DNA of 64,000 nt from Primulina eburnea (GCF_022965805.1 NW_027331381.1:186001-250000); one strand, 5' to 3'; counted from the stretch's first letter, positions 1-11,008 are shown. Translations and numbers: made by a program. Notes: generated by a model not told the origin, from the letters alone.

Positions 1-747
1 ATTACATTTGATTATGTAATGTTTTGTTTATTGATTTATATTCTAGTCCTGAGATAGGAGATATTGGCAGACTTGCCAAAACTAGACGTTTCGGTGTATC
101 GACGCATAGTAGTAGATATTCTCTATGTGTAGACCCTCGATACAGAGTTGACCGAAGTCTAGGAATAAGACGTACCGTCACCCCGAGTGGTTGGGTAGGT
201 GACAGACCGTCTTATTCACACCGGGATCCCTAGAGTAGAAATGAATTGAGTCAAGAATTAGAGGTTGAGTACAGATTGTATTCCTTTACATATTTTAGAT
301 TATAATTCATGTTAATTGACATATGCTATGCTTTTGTACGTGATTTAGTTACATTGCATGCATCCATGTTTTATACTGAGATTTGTTCTCACCGGAGTTA
401 TCCGGCTGTTGTCGTGTCTGTATGTGTGCATGGCAACAGGTGGGGCAGGATTTGGGTCTCGAGCTAGATGATAGATTGACGATAACATGGAGATCTCGGG
501 CGTTGAAAATTTCTAGTGTTTTCCTATTAGACTTGTACTACTTATGTTTGTAGTTGGGATTTGACCACTAGCGTATGATTGTACTAAACAGACTTGTATG
601 TATATGATGGTGTTTAATTAGTATAAAGACAAGTTATGTTTTAATTATTTGTTTGAATTAATGTTAAAAGCAAAATTTTGACCCACATTTTCGAGCAAAG
701 ATCCAATTAAATCCCAAAAGAATTGAGTTAGAGCCTGGGTCCCCACA
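1..747 (+). mobile_element. 3' part of a Ty3 (Tekay-like) LTR, plus orientation
   Basis: This stretch ends with GAGCCTGGGTCCCCACA, the same terminus as the LTRs of elements B, C and D further right. It carries the conserved LTR block with GGAGTTATCCGG followed by an inverted repeat (about 407-438). The 5' part of the LTR lies before the window. No primer-binding site follows the LTR end, so it is a 3' LTR, a solo LTR or a truncated copy. I see no gene in it; the short open frame near its start is chance. Confidence 0.7.
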
Positions 748-1163
748 CCTTCTCTCCTAGCATGAATAGTGTCCGAAAATACTATTCATCCTCTCCAATT
801 TTTCTTTCTTCAATTGTTGAGGAAAGCCTACACTTCTCAATGAAAAATACTCTAATTTTTCTAGTGCAAAATTAGGGTGGTTCTAGCTAGTTGGTGGTGG
901 GCCTAATTTTGAAGGAAAGATTCAAGAACAAGGTGAAGCTTGTAGATTGTCTTGCCATCAAGAGCTTAGTTGTATATCAACTAAGTTGGAGCCACACATT
1001 AATCTTTGTGATTGATAGGTACATTTCTTAACACACTATGAATGTCATTTAGTGTTTTATTGTATTTGCTACACATTCTCAAGGTGGCCGAAAATTTCTT
1101 GTCAAAAATCCGATTTTTTTTACTTCCGTTGCGCTTCCGGTCACCGTAACCGATCCCCTTTCA
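748..1163 (+). mobile_element. Diverged 3' end of a copia LTR related to element E
   Basis: In plus orientation this segment resembles the reverse complement of the left part of the element E LTR. Shared landmarks are TTGTTGAG, TTTTCTAGTGCAAA, GTGGTGGGCCTAATT, the AAGGTGGCCGAAA block and the ending CTTCCGTTGCG...CACCGTAACCG...CCTTTCA. The beginning of the LTR (TGTTAGAG) is missing, so it is a truncated, old copy in the opposite orientation to E. No coding capacity is seen. Confidence 0.65.
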
Positions 1164-1974
1164 TTACATACTGAATGATTATTGCATTTGATATTTGCAA
1201 TGTTTGATATTGATATGCTTATTCTATTGATTTATAGCAAAGCATGAGTTAGAGTTGTGCAGATCCGTCTAGTCTTTGGCAGAACCGTCATGGCAAAACC
1301 ACCAAGTCACTGGACTTTTGGATATATATTGATAGACTGAGGAGAAGACCGACTCCTATTGGAGATCTTCAATATAGACCGCCAAAGTCTGGACTCAGAA
1401 TGTACCACCATTTAGCTGGGGTAAAGTAGATGGGAGGACGTTGCGTTCTTATTCAGATCGGGATATCTAGATTAGGATGAGTTGAGTCAGAGTTTAGGAG
1501 TCACAGAGTGTGATTCAGAGTTTGTTTTGATACATGTTGTTCAGATTTGATATTTGTTATTGATATGTGTTTCATGCTTTTATATGACTGCATGTTTACA
1601 TTGTTTATACTAGGATATTTATATCTCATCGGAGTTATCCGGTTGTTGTCGTGTTTGTATGTGTGCATGACAATAGGTGGGACAGGTTAAGGGTCGAGGA
1701 AATGAAGAGAGATCGTGATTAGAGTGGAGACTACAGACTTTGATTAGAGATAGGGTTTAAACACTTGATTTGTAGTCGTTAAACCATATTTTGGATGATT
1801 GTATATAGTACAAGACTTGTACTTTAAAACTGATTTGCATATTAGAATGTATTCCATTACGTTCCGCATTTCATATTGTATTTAAAAAATAATAATTTTA
1901 GACCATGTTTATTATAATTGATTAAATTGTCCCAATTGATGATTAAGAGCATGATAAGCGTCCGGGTCCCCACA
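1164..1974 (+). mobile_element. 3' part of a Ty3 (Tekay-like) LTR of the element D type
   Basis: The segment matches the second half of the D LTR: TTATTGCATTTGATATTTGC, the GGAGTTATCCGG hairpin block (about 1631-1675), GGTGGGACAGG, and the terminus AGCGTCCGGGTCCCCACA at 1974. Its U3 half is absent. It abuts the copia LTR end at 1163 on the left and element A LTR sequence on the right, so both junctions look like old truncations. Confidence 0.65.
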
Positions 1975-2466
1975 ACTGTACATGAACCACGGGTGCGCTA
2001 AGCCTTGGACCACGGGTGCGCTGCGTGTACTGGACATCATACGAAAATCTGAAAACGACGACCACGGGTGCGCTTCCTCTTTGACCGTAGGTGCGGTCTC
2101 GCTTCTGTCCATCCATCGCGGGTGCATTGCTTTACCTGGCGCGGGTGCGGTGTCACCTGAAGCCAACAAAATACTCTTTGAGCTAAAATCAAATCGCAAC
2201 GTCGCTTCTCCTCACAATCTGGCAACACTCCAAACAAGAAAGTTGCACCTCTAAGTCTCATCTAATCACTCCAATTGGCTCAACGTAAAAATTACCATGA
2301 ATTAAACCGCAACGACGCTACAACAAAACTACACATCATCTATAAACAACAATACTATAAACCATAAATCACAACTCTTAGCATCAAAACTATACTTAAC
2401 TTAACCAAGGAATCAATAAACATATTAAATCTTAAGCCGTACCGTTCACCAAGCTTGGATATTACA
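1975..2466 (-). mobile_element. Element A: truncated 3' LTR (Ty3, minus strand)
   Basis: Read on the minus strand, the LTR would begin TGTAATATCC at 2466, directly after a polypurine tract. It contains the U3 palindrome array near 1986-2150 with motifs like ACCACGGGTGCGCT, the relative of the CCGCGGGTGCGG arrays in B and C. The R-U5 half is missing, replaced by the LTR piece ending at 1974. Open frames here arise from the palindromic repeats and are not genes. Confidence 0.7.
1986..2150. repeat. U3 palindrome array of element A
   Basis: Six copies of a roughly 13-bp CpG-rich motif (ACCACGGGTGCGC and variants) start near 1986, 2009, 2061, 2084, 2114 and 2138. They are grouped as pairs 23-24 bp apart, matching the layout in the LTRs of B, C, D and G. 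Confidence 0.75.
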
Positions 2467-2480
2467 ATCTCCCCTCCTTA
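2467..2480 (-). other. Polypurine tract of element A
   Basis: On the minus strand AAGGAGGGGAGAT lies immediately before the LTR start. This is the plus-strand primer site expected next to a 3' LTR. Confidence 0.7.
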
Positions 2481-2527
2481 AAGGAATTTCATCCCAAAAA
2501 TTGACGTCACTGCGTAAACAACTCAGG

Positions 2528-3960
2528 TTACTTCTCTTTCATCTCATCCTCTAGTTCCCACGTGGCTTCTTCAAACAAATGTTTCCTCCAAAGGACTTTA
2601 ACAATGACGATCTCTTTGTTTCTCAATACTTTAACTTTGCGATCCAGAATCTGGACTGGAATCTCTTGGTACGCCAAATTTGGCGTCAAATCCAATGGCT
2701 CGTGGCGAAGAACATGGGAAGGATTCGCAATATAGTTCCTGAGCACGGAGACTTGAAAAACATTATGAACTCTATCAAGATCTGACGGTAGGGATAACCT
2801 GTAAGCTCGATCACCGACTCTATCCAAGATCTCAAATGGGCCAATAAATCTTGGACTTAACTTTCTATTTCTGCCAAAGCGCATCACACCCTTAAGAGGT
2901 GCAATCTTCAAGAAAACATGATCGCAAACTTCAAACTGCAACGGCATTCGTCTCACATCAGCATAACTCTTCTTTCTAGACTGTGATGTTTTCATCCTCT
3001 CTTGAATAACAGCAACAACATCAGTTGTCTGTTGGACCAACTCTGGACCCAACATCTTCCTCTCACCAATCTCATACAAATATAAGGGCGATCTACACTT
3101 TCTGCCATAAAGTGCTTCATATGGTGCCATGCCAATCGTCGCTTGTTAACTGTAATTGTACGTGAACTCAACCAAAGGCAATTTGGAATCCCAACTACCA
3201 GGATAGTCGATAGTACAAGCTCTGAGATTATCCTCCAAAATCTGAATAACACTCTCTGATTGACCGTCGCTCTGAGGATGATATGCTGTACTGAATGCTA
3301 ACCGTGTACCCAAGGCTATGTGCAAAATCTTCCAAAACTCTGAAGTAAATCTAGGGTCACGATCGACACAGAAACACCATGAAGTCTAACAATCTCTTCT
3401 ATGTACTCTTCGGCATACTGGTTCATGGAATATGTTGTCTTGAATGGGATAAAATGCGCTAACTTGGTCAACCGATCAACGATAACCCAAATAAAGTTAT
3501 AACCTTTCTGCGTTCTGGGAAGACCAACCACGAAATCCATTGTAATGTGCTCCCATTTCCATTGAGGAATCAGCAATGACTGCAATGTCCCAGCAGGTTT
3601 CTGGTGTTCGATTTTCACCTGCTGACAAGTTAGACACAGAGAAATAAACATGGCAATATCCTTCTTCATACCTGGCCACCAATTGAGTCTTCTAAGATCC
3701 TGATACATCTTAGTACTACCTGGATGTATCGAATATGGATCGGTATGTGCCTCTGTCAAGAAATCTCGTCGAATATCATCACCAATAGGAATGCAAATAT
3801 GGCCTCCAAATGTCATCAAACCATCTCTATTCATCCCAAACTCTGAATTACCTCTCTGTTTTGCTCTGGCTCTCATCTCTGTCAACTGTGCATCATTGGC
3901 CTGCTCTCTACGGATCATGTCCGTCAATGTAGCCCGAATGATCAATGCTGAAAAACAAGC
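2528..3960 (-). pseudogene. Element A pol fragment: integrase and chromodomain-like tail
   Basis: The minus strand encodes the integrase half of a Ty3 polyprotein in pieces. The first (3945 to about 3360) has the HHCC zinc-binding region (SIHPGSTKMY...LCLTCQQVK) and the start of the catalytic core (MDFVVGLP, VDRLTKLAHFIP). The last (3130 to 2528) starts MAPYEALYGRKCRSPL and ends with the chromodomain-like tail (QILDRKVKVL, VLWRKHLFEEATWELEDE). Between about 3360 and 3130 the frame shifts at least twice, so no intact integrase can be made. The coding region continues across the Sire-like insertion into 15887-16372. The tail places it among chromoviruses, most likely Tekay/Del; the lineage name is from memory of the family. 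Confidence 0.85.
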
Positions 3961-3965
3961 AACGG
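3961..3965. repeat. Target-site duplication AACGG (left copy)
   Basis: AACGG directly precedes the Sire-like 5' LTR and recurs at 15882-15886 directly after its 3' LTR. This proves one insertion event into element A pol. Confidence 0.95.
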
Positions 3966-4931
3966 TGTTGGAAACTAAATTCTGGAGTTTGACAAAACAT
4001 AAATCAATCGATTAAACCAACTAATACATGAAAGCATATTTGGCAGCTGAACATTCAACTAAAATCAGTTGACACAAACTGATCAGTTGAAAACTGATCA
4101 GGTAAAACATTCAGCCGAAAACATTAAAGCTTCTCAACTGAAGATACCTCGGGAAAGATCATTCAACAGACAAAAAGACATATCAGACAGCAACTGAATA
4201 TGGAAAGCCGCACTGCATAGAAAAACGTATTTCGGCTATTGAGATTAATACGCCGTTTTACAATAAATGATGAAGCGGCAATCAAGAACTCTGTCCAAGA
4301 AATGATAAGGTGGCAATCAACGGATACGAGAATTCAAAATTACCGTTGAAAGATAAGTCTATAAATATGACTAAAGAGTAGTTGACAGTATATACGATTT
4401 GATCAATCTTAAACTTTCCATTACTCTGTCAAAATCTCAGCTCACACTTATCAGATCTATTCGTAGTAATCAAGGCTACACATTGAGCAAACTAGCACTC
4501 TGAAATATTGATAATTCGATAAGTGCTAAGTTCAGTTACTTACAGAGATCATTGTATTATACTAAGAGTTTCAGTTCAGGCAATAGATAAGTCCTAACTG
4601 AAGTGGGTCTGTACAAGTGTTGTACTCGATCAAAGTCTTTTAGTGAATATCCTATCCTTGTGATAGAAGGGGTGACGTAGGAGTTATTCAATTCTCCGAA
4701 CATCCAGAAACATATTGTGTTGTCTTTACTTCAGCTTTTTATTTCCAGTTAGATATTCTATCTTTCAATCAGTTTATTTTCCGCAACTGCTTATTCAGTT
4801 TAACTGATTCATAATTGACCGACGGGATACTTAGTTCAGTTTGTAACAAAACTGAACTACCTTTAAATTCCTAGAAGTGTTTATTCAACCCCCCCTTCTA
4901 AACACTCCTTAGTCAATAACCGATCCTAACA
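3966..4931 (+). repeat. Sire-like 5' LTR
   Basis: It starts TGTTGGAAACTAAATTC and ends CCGATCCTAACA. It is dense in AACTGA/TCAGTT words near 4060-4140. It lacks a 14-bp segment present in the 3' LTR before AAATTCCTAGAAG. Confidence 0.95.
4360..4367 (+). promoter_or_regulatory. TATA box of the Sire-like 5' LTR
   Basis: TATAAATA lies about 570 bp before the LTR end, in the expected place for the element promoter. The same box is at 15296-15303 in the 3' LTR. Confidence 0.7.
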
Positions 4932-4933
4932 AG

Positions 4934-4945
4934 TGGTATCAATGC
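4934..4945 (+). other. Primer-binding site of the Sire-like element
   Basis: TGGTATCAATGC begins two bases after the LTR end. It matches the initiator-Met tRNA site TGGTATCAGAGC except near its 3' side. Confidence 0.75.
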
Positions 4946-4989
4946 AAGGCATATCCTGTCAAAGATTATCTATCCTCAATCTAATCACT

Positions 4990-6957
4990 ATGTCTTCATT
5001 CAATAAGATTCCAATGTTCTCCAGGGAAGATTTTGATGATTGGAAAATCAGAATGCAGGCTCATCTAGCTGCACAAGACAATGACATGTGGTACGTCATA
5101 ACTGACGGACCCATGAAGATTTTGAAAGCAAACACAGCTGTTGCTATTACTGAAGGGGCACCTCACCGAATTGAAAAACCTCGAGATGAGTGGACTACAG
5201 AAGATAAGAGAAAGGCAAATCTAGACAAAGTTGCAAAAGACATATTGTATAAGACACTGGACAAAGTAACGTTCAGTAAGATCAAAATGTGCAAAACCGC
5301 CAAAGAAATTTGGGAAAAGTTAATTCAAATTTGCGAAGGAAATGATCAAACAAAAGAAAAGAAACTTTCAGTTGCTATGCAGAAGTTCGACAACATCAGA
5401 ATGAAGATGGTAGAAACAATGGATGAGTATGATGAAAGAACAAGCTGTATCATCAACGAACTAAATGCACTTGGAAAAGTGTATACAAATAAAGAAGTAG
5501 TGTTGAAAGTAATCAGAGGACTTCCCAAAGAATGGGATGTCAAAACAATGGAAATGAGGGAATCCAAAGATCTTAACAAAGTTGAACTTCATGATTTATT
5601 TGCAGATCTAAAAGCATATGAGTTTGAACTTCAAACTCGAGAAGGAGAACCATCTACTCCAGCAGCAACTACTGCCTTGACTGCTGTTAGAAATGAATCA
5701 ACTGGTTCAGTTGAGAAAACTGCTGATCAGCTGAGCAATGATGCCATGTCTCTATTCATTAAGAAATTTGGAAGATTCATGAGGAAAAATCAAGGAACTT
5801 TTCAGAAGAATTATCAAAGAAACAACTCCAGAGAAGAGTCTAATGTATGTTTCAACTGTGGCAAATCCGGTCACTTTATTGCCAACTGTCCAAAGCCTAA
5901 AAAGGACAATCAAACCTCAACTGAAAGAAAGAAGAAGATGTATGAGCACAAAAGAAGATCTAAGGACGAAAAGAAGCCTTACAAGAAGAAACATGAAGTA
6001 CTCCTAGCTGAAGACAGCAAAGCCAAATGGGCAGAAACTGACAGCGAAGAGTCAGATCCAGAAAGCTCTTGCAGTTCAAGTGAGGATGAGGAAGAAGTAA
6101 CATGTCTAATGGCAGATAACATAGAAGATCAATCAAGCTGCGAGCAGGTATTTGATTTTAGCTCTATTGATTTCACACGAGAAGAACTCATCTCAACTCT
6201 TCATGACATGGTCAATGAGTATCAAAAGCTTGCTTTATCATTTGAAAATCTCAGAGCAAAGCAAGATGATCCCAAAGACAATAAAACAAAAACTGATGAA
6301 TCAGTTGAAATGTTGAGTCTGAGAAGGGAGATTGCTGAACTCACTGATGAAAGAAGCAGGAATCAATCAATGATTCAAAAAATGTCGCTTGAAAATACAA
6401 AGCTCAATGAACTCATTCAAGTTTGGAACAAATCATCTAAAACTTTAACTAGTATACAGAATTCTCAGAAATCAGTTGATGATAAAACTGGTTTAGGATT
6501 CTGTAGTAAAGATGATTTGTCTTCCCAAGACACTCAACCAAAACTGAATATGAACAAAGGGAAATATATTCACTTTGTAAAATCAGTTATGGTACAAAAT
6601 CAAGAAGAGTCGAGCAAACTGATTGAACAGCCATCTCAGAATATGAATAAAGGCATGAGATGTGAAATTGGATATAATCCGAAAGGTAAGACTGACTCAT
6701 GGAATCAGCAACCGAAAACTCTCAGCAGAAAATATTCATATGGCTACTCAAACTACTACAATAGTAAGCCAGTTCAGAAAAGATATCGGCTGAACAATCA
6801 GTTGAAAAATGACAAAACACATGTCATATCATCCACACACTATATACCAAGCACACACAGACAGGGAAGGACCATATGGAATACAGCAACAGGACAGTCA
6901 GTTAAACTGATTCAAGTCTGGATTCCAAAAGGACTAATCAACTATGGACCCAAATAG
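4990..6957 (+). CDS. gag: Sire-like Gag (capsid-nucleocapsid polyprotein)
   Basis: The structural protein forms the virus-like particle and packages element RNA in the cytoplasm. I chose the ATG at 4990 (MSSFNKIPMFSREDFDDWK), giving about 655 residues; an upstream ATG at 4942 is in frame but adds a low-complexity leader. The N-terminal half is the UBN2/DUF4219-type copia Gag fold (FDDWKIRMQAHL, WEKLIQICEG, KVIRGLPKEWD). A CCHC zinc knuckle, CFNCGKSGHFIANC, sits near residues 287-300. It is followed by a basic stretch, an acidic serine-rich stretch and a coiled-coil segment (SLRREIAELTDERS...LENTKLNELIQ) around 430-480. The long C-terminal extension past the knuckle is typical of Sire elements. 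It ends with a TAG; pol follows in another frame. Confidence 0.93.
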   Translation: MSSFNKIPMFSREDFDDWKIRMQAHLAAQDNDMWYVITDGPMKILKANTAVAITEGAPHRIEKPRDEWTTEDKRKANLDKVAKDILYKTLDKVTFSKIKMCKTAKEIWEKLIQICEGNDQTKEKKLSVAMQKFDNIRMKMVETMDEYDERTSCIINELNALGKVYTNKEVVLKVIRGLPKEWDVKTMEMRESKDLNKVELHDLFADLKAYEFELQTREGEPSTPAATTALTAVRNESTGSVEKTADQLSNDAMSLFIKKFGRFMRKNQGTFQKNYQRNNSREESNVCFNCGKSGHFIANCPKPKKDNQTSTERKKKMYEHKRRSKDEKKPYKKKHEVLLAEDSKAKWAETDSEESDPESSCSSSEDEEEVTCLMADNIEDQSSCEQVFDFSSIDFTREELISTLHDMVNEYQKLALSFENLRAKQDDPKDNKTKTDESVEMLSLRREIAELTDERSRNQSMIQKMSLENTKLNELIQVWNKSSKTLTSIQNSQKSVDDKTGLGFCSKDDLSSQDTQPKLNMNKGKYIHFVKSVMVQNQEESSKLIEQPSQNMNKGMRCEIGYNPKGKTDSWNQQPKTLSRKYSYGYSNYYNSKPVQKRYRLNNQLKNDKTHVISSTHYIPSTHRQGRTIWNTATGQSVKLIQVWIPKGLINYGPK

Positions 6958-6995
6958 AAAAGGGTACCAGAATCTTATTTTGTGTTTAATTGCAG
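6958..6995 (+). other. Gag-pol junction with a splice-acceptor-like sequence
   Basis: After the gag stop, a pyrimidine-rich run ends TTTAATTGCAG just before the first pol codons. Pol has an in-frame stop at 6987-6989, no ATG before its protease, and is in a different frame from gag. Either splicing or recoding must connect them; the sequence does not decide which. Confidence 0.4.
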
Positions 6996-9900
6996 GCAAT
7001 AGGAACAAGCATTGGATCAATATGGTATCTGGACAGTGGATGTTCACGACACATGACAGGAGATTCAAACTTATTGTCACAACTGGTCAAATACAATGGA
7101 CCAAACATCAGTTTTGGGGATAATTCCAAAGGTAAAACTGTGGGTAAGGGTAAGCTTATCCATGGTAACTTCACCATTAATGATATTTTATTAGTCGAGA
7201 ATCTTAAGTATAATCTGATAAGCATTAGTCAGTTATGCGATAATGGATTCTCAGTTCAGTTTGACAAACACTCTTGTTCAGTCAAAAACTCAACTGAAGA
7301 GATTATTCTAACTGGCAAAAGGTGTGGAAACACTTACAAAGTCAGCTGGAATGATCAACCTTATACACCAGTATGCTTTATTGCGTCTAAATCATCTCAA
7401 AACTGGTTGTGGCATAAACGGTTAAATCATTTAAATTTTAAATCTATTGCCTATCTGAGTAAGCATGAACTTGTAACTGGTTTGCCCAAAATAAATTTTT
7501 CAAAAGAAAAACTTTGTTCAGCATGTCAGTATGGAAAACAAGTTCGATCCTCTTTCAAAAACAAAGGCTGTAAATCTTCATCCCGATGCTTAGAATTATT
7601 GCACATGGATCTCTTTGGTCCAATACCAATCATGAGCTTAGGGGGAATGAAATACACCTTAGTGGTCGTAGATGACTTTTCAAGATTTACTTGGGTTATA
7701 TTTCTCAAATCCAAAGACCATACTGCTGCACAACTGATTAAACTCTTCAAGAGACTTTTAAATGAAAAATCAGTTGGGATTGATCGAATCAGATCTGATC
7801 GAGGATCTGAATTCATCAATCAAACACTTTCAAACTTTTTAGAAAATACTGGAATCAAGCATGAGTTATCAGCAGCAAGAACACCTCAGCAAAACGGTGT
7901 AGCTGAGAGAAGAAATCGGACTCTTAAGGAAGCTGCTAGAACGATGCTTGCTGATTCAGGTATTTCTCAAAGATTTTGGGCAGAAGCAGTAAACACTGCA
8001 TGCTACACTCAGAACAGATCAATGATTAATAAAAATAACAAGAAAACACCATATGAGATCTGGCATGGAAGAAAAAGCATAATCACTTACTTCAAAATAT
8101 TTGGCTGTAGATGTTTTATTCACAACAATGGTAAAAATTATCTAAAAGCATTCGATGTCAAATCAGCAGAAGGAATATTCCTTGGATATTCATCAGTTAG
8201 CATAGCTTACAGAGTATTTAATAAGAAAACCTTGAATGTTGAAGAATCTGCACACGTTGATTTTGATGAAACTGCACTAATCGATAAGCCAACTGATCAA
8301 GTTGAGCTAGCTGATCGTTTTACAGATATCAGTCTAGAAGATGATGACTCAGACGAAAGTCGTAATAATCAGAATATCTTTCATACACCTGAACCTGAGA
8401 TATTGGATCAACCAGCTGAATTGGAAGCAAAACTTGACAATCAGTTAATGGAGCAAACTAATGGAAATCAATTATCAACTGAATCAGTTCCAACTGAAAC
8501 TGAGAACATTCAGTTACCCAACGAAGAATTTGCTGGCTGTGAAGCAACAAATGCTGAATTTAGATGGAAGAAATCACACCCTCCAGAACTGGTAATAGGT
8601 AACCCATCTGATCCAGTAAGAACCAAAAATCAGATGCTCAATCTATTTATTCATTCAGCTTTTGTATCTCAATTAGAACCAAAGAAAACTGACGAAGCTC
8701 TTGCTGATCCTAATTGGATTAATGCAATGCAAGAAGAGCTAAATCAGTTTGTTCATAACAATGTCTGGAACTTAGTTCCAAGACCAGTTTCTAAAACTGT
8801 TATAGGTACAAAGTGGGTATACATGAACAAACTGAACGAAGACGGTTCAGTTGTGCGCAACAAAACAAGTCTCGTAGCACAAGGCTATAGACAAGAAGAA
8901 GGGATCGATTATGATGAGACATTTGCACCAGTTGCAAGACTGGAGGCAATCAGAATATTTCTTACTTATGCATCTTTCAAGAACTTTAAAGTCTATCAAA
9001 TGGATGTGAAAAGTGCATTCCTAAATGGCCAATTGCAGGAAGAAGTCTACGTTGAACAACCTCCAGGTTTTATCAATCATAATTTCCCTGATCATGTTTA
9101 TTATTTGAACAAGGCGTTGTATGGTCTCAAACAAGCTCCACGAGCTTGGTATGAAACCCTATCAAAATTCCTAACTGATCATGATTTTACTGTTGGATCA
9201 GTTGATAAGACTTTGTTTAAATTCTCGAAAAATGATCATATCTTACTTGTTCAAATTTACGTTGATGATATTATATTTGGGTCAACTAACCCCAAATTAT
9301 GCAAGAAATTTGCTAAGTTGATGCAGGAAAAGTTCGAGATGAGCATGATGGGTGAGCTAACATTCTTTCTTGGTTTACAAGTGAAACAACTGGATTCAGG
9401 AACATTTATCAGTCAAACCAAATATACCAAGGAATTGCTGAAGAAATTTGGCATGGAATCTTGTTCAACAGCAAGTACTCCAATGAGCTCATCAGTTAAA
9501 TTAGACACTGATCAAGGGGGAATATCAGTTGAGACGACACTTTACAGAGGTTTAATAGGTTCTTTATTGTACCTAACTGCTAGTCGTCCTGATATTATGT
9601 TTGCTGTATGTATATGTGCAAGAGTTCAAGCTAATCCTAAGCAATCACATTTTTCTGCTGCCAAACGTATCTTGAGATATCTTAAAGGCACGCAAAATGT
9701 TGGATTATGGTACTCAAAAGACTCATCTTTCAATTTAGTTTGCTATTCAGATGCAGATTATGCAGGATGCAAGCTTGATCGGAAAAGCACAAGTGGATCA
9801 TGTCAGTTTCTAGGAGACAGACTGATCTCTTGGTTCAGTAAAAAGCAAACATCCATAGCAACTTCCACAACTGAAGCAGAATATCTTGCTGCTGGAAGCT

Positions 9901-10202
9901 GCTGTGCACAACTGCTTTGGATTCAGCAACAACTGAAAGATTATGGTGTTGATGCAAAGGAGTCACCGATATTTTGTGACAACACAAGTACAATCGCTAT
10001 AACATATAACCCAGTTCTTCACTCCAGAACCAAGCACATAGATGTCAGACATCACTTCATCAGGGATCATGCACTGAAGAAGAGCATCAGATTGGAGTAT
10101 GTCTCAACGGAACAACAAGCAGCAGACATCTTCACAAAACCACTACCAGAGGCTAAGTTTTCTTATTTTCGAAACATTCTTGGTTTAATTGATTTATCTT
10201 AG
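6990..10202 (+). CDS. pol: Sire-like Pol: protease, integrase, reverse transcriptase, RNase H
   Basis: The frame is open for 1070 codons. Counting from 6990, the protease site [11 protein letters not shown] is at residues 15-25. The GAG-pre-integrase zinc region ([10 protein letters not shown]...CSACQYGK) is at about 139-182. The integrase core has its catalytic triad at D207, D270 and E306, with 35 residues between the last two ([17 protein letters not shown]). Reverse transcriptase spans about 590-830 with YVDD at 757-760. RNase H follows with CYSDADYAG at about 918-926, [10 protein letters not shown] and FCDNTS. One oddity is serine at residue 627 ([10 protein letters not shown]), where copia reverse transcriptases normally have arginine. 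There is no ATG at the start, so translation depends on gag through splicing or frameshifting. It reverse-transcribes and integrates the element. Confidence 0.95.
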   Translation: MQAIGTSIGSIWYLDSGCSRHMTGDSNLLSQLVKYNGPNISFGDNSKGKTVGKGKLIHGNFTINDILLVENLKYNLISISQLCDNGFSVQFDKHSCSVKNSTEEIILTGKRCGNTYKVSWNDQPYTPVCFIASKSSQNWLWHKRLNHLNFKSIAYLSKHELVTGLPKINFSKEKLCSACQYGKQVRSSFKNKGCKSSSRCLELLHMDLFGPIPIMSLGGMKYTLVVVDDFSRFTWVIFLKSKDHTAAQLIKLFKRLLNEKSVGIDRIRSDRGSEFINQTLSNFLENTGIKHELSAARTPQQNGVAERRNRTLKEAARTMLADSGISQRFWAEAVNTACYTQNRSMINKNNKKTPYEIWHGRKSIITYFKIFGCRCFIHNNGKNYLKAFDVKSAEGIFLGYSSVSIAYRVFNKKTLNVEESAHVDFDETALIDKPTDQVELADRFTDISLEDDDSDESRNNQNIFHTPEPEILDQPAELEAKLDNQLMEQTNGNQLSTESVPTETENIQLPNEEFAGCEATNAEFRWKKSHPPELVIGNPSDPVRTKNQMLNLFIHSAFVSQLEPKKTDEALADPNWINAMQEELNQFVHNNVWNLVPRPVSKTVIGTKWVYMNKLNEDGSVVRNKTSLVAQGYRQEEGIDYDETFAPVARLEAIRIFLTYASFKNFKVYQMDVKSAFLNGQLQEEVYVEQPPGFINHNFPDHVYYLNKALYGLKQAPRAWYETLSKFLTDHDFTVGSVDKTLFKFSKNDHILLVQIYVDDIIFGSTNPKLCKKFAKLMQEKFEMSMMGELTFFLGLQVKQLDSGTFISQTKYTKELLKKFGMESCSTASTPMSSSVKLDTDQGGISVETTLYRGLIGSLLYLTASRPDIMFAVCICARVQANPKQSHFSAAKRILRYLKGTQNVGLWYSKDSSFNLVCYSDADYAGCKLDRKSTSGSCQFLGDRLISWFSKKQTSIATSTTEAEYLAAGSCCAQLLWIQQQLKDYGVDAKESPIFCDNTSTIAITYNPVLHSRTKHIDVRHHFIRDHALKKSIRLEYVSTEQQAADIFTKPLPEAKFSYFRNILGLIDLS

Positions 10203-10280
10203 ATATTATTAGAAATATAACTTCTTCAACAGAATTAAATACAGAAAATAAGAACACAACAAATATAGAATAATATTTCA

Positions 10281-10703
10281 TTAAGAATACCAACGTTCCC
10301 AATTTACAGAAGAAATCATAGATCCAACTGTATCTAGCCATGCTCTAACCCAATCATTCAACTCATAGATTCGAACTCTGGCAAATGCCCTAGACTTTGA
10401 AATCTTATCAACAACATGCCACTCCTTCCACAGCATTGCCTCTAAAAGACATTTATCTTCAACCAACTCTCTAACATGGCTAACCTCAAAACGAACAAGA
10501 TACTTCAGTGCTCTCCTTTCCTGAGCACGAGTAGGAATGACACCACTGTCACTCACATTCTTCAACTCTTGAATCTTTTCCCAGGTTGTCAATACCTTTT
10601 GAAAGACATATTTCTCCATTTTTCTTTTAATTTCAGCTAAACGAGGGGCTGACTGATCAGTCACATGAACATGAGTGCTACTGCCTGTATCAGAATCAGA
10701 CAT
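10281..10703 (-). CDS. Antisense protein 1 inside the Sire-like element
   Basis: A 140-residue ORF on the opposite strand to the element begins with ATG at 10703 and ends with TAA at 10281, 78 bp from the pol stop and facing it. The protein starts MSDSDTGSSTHVHVTDQSAP and is then mostly charged and helical (EIKRKMEKYVFQKVLTTWEKI, LEAMLWKEWHVVDKI), ending with a tryptophan-rich part (LNDWVRAWLDTVG). I do not recognise a named domain. It aligns by eye with antisense protein 2 (VF..L..WE...EL....SG...T...R; E.ML.KE), which suggests tandem duplication. A TATAAATA box lies 41 bp upstream of the ATG at 10744-10751. An intact frame, ATG, TATA box and a paralogue next door together argue for a real gene rather than a chance frame. 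Function unknown. Confidence 0.65.
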   Translation of the reverse strand: MSDSDTGSSTHVHVTDQSAPRLAEIKRKMEKYVFQKVLTTWEKIQELKNVSDSGVIPTRAQERRALKYLVRFEVSHVRELVEDKCLLEAMLWKEWHVVDKISKSRAFARVRIYELNDWVRAWLDTVGSMISSVNWERWYS

Positions 10704-10743
10704 ATTGAAAGTTTTTACTGATAATGTATCACATTGTGATCAC

Positions 10744-10751
10744 TATTTATA
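10744..10751 (-). promoter_or_regulatory. TATA box of antisense gene 1
   Basis: The minus strand reads CTATAAATAGTG, 41 bp before the ATG at 10703. The position suits a short 5' UTR. Confidence 0.6.
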
Positions 10752-11008
10752 GGAAAATGAAGAAGCCGAAGAGTTTTAAGTCATTAAATATTTCTTTCCT
10801 ATTTATCAATGACTTTAAGTTATAAGTTAATCATTAATAACTCATATTAGTTTGAATCTTATAATCAACTTATTAAAATTAATCCTTCATCAGTTTATTT
10901 GTTTATCACAACTGATATCAGTTAGCGTTTAAGTGTTTATATCTCATAGCAGATCATTGTGCACAAAAACAAAATAAAATGACACATTAATCAAAATAAA
11001 TATTTCAT
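10752..11008. other. Spacer between the two antisense genes
   Basis: AT-rich sequence with scattered CAGTT/AACTG words. It would hold the upstream promoter of antisense gene 1 and the 3' end of antisense gene 2. No further gene seen. Confidence 0.6.

Noticed and set aside
1912..2261. Open frames near the left end on both strands
   Set aside because: They lie across LTR junction and palindrome array of element A and have no recognisable features.
7526..7819. Antisense frame within the Sire-like pol, and similar ones opposite other gag and pol genes
   Set aside because: They are shadows of strongly coding sequence on the other strand, without TATA boxes or paralogues, unlike the two antisense genes after pol.
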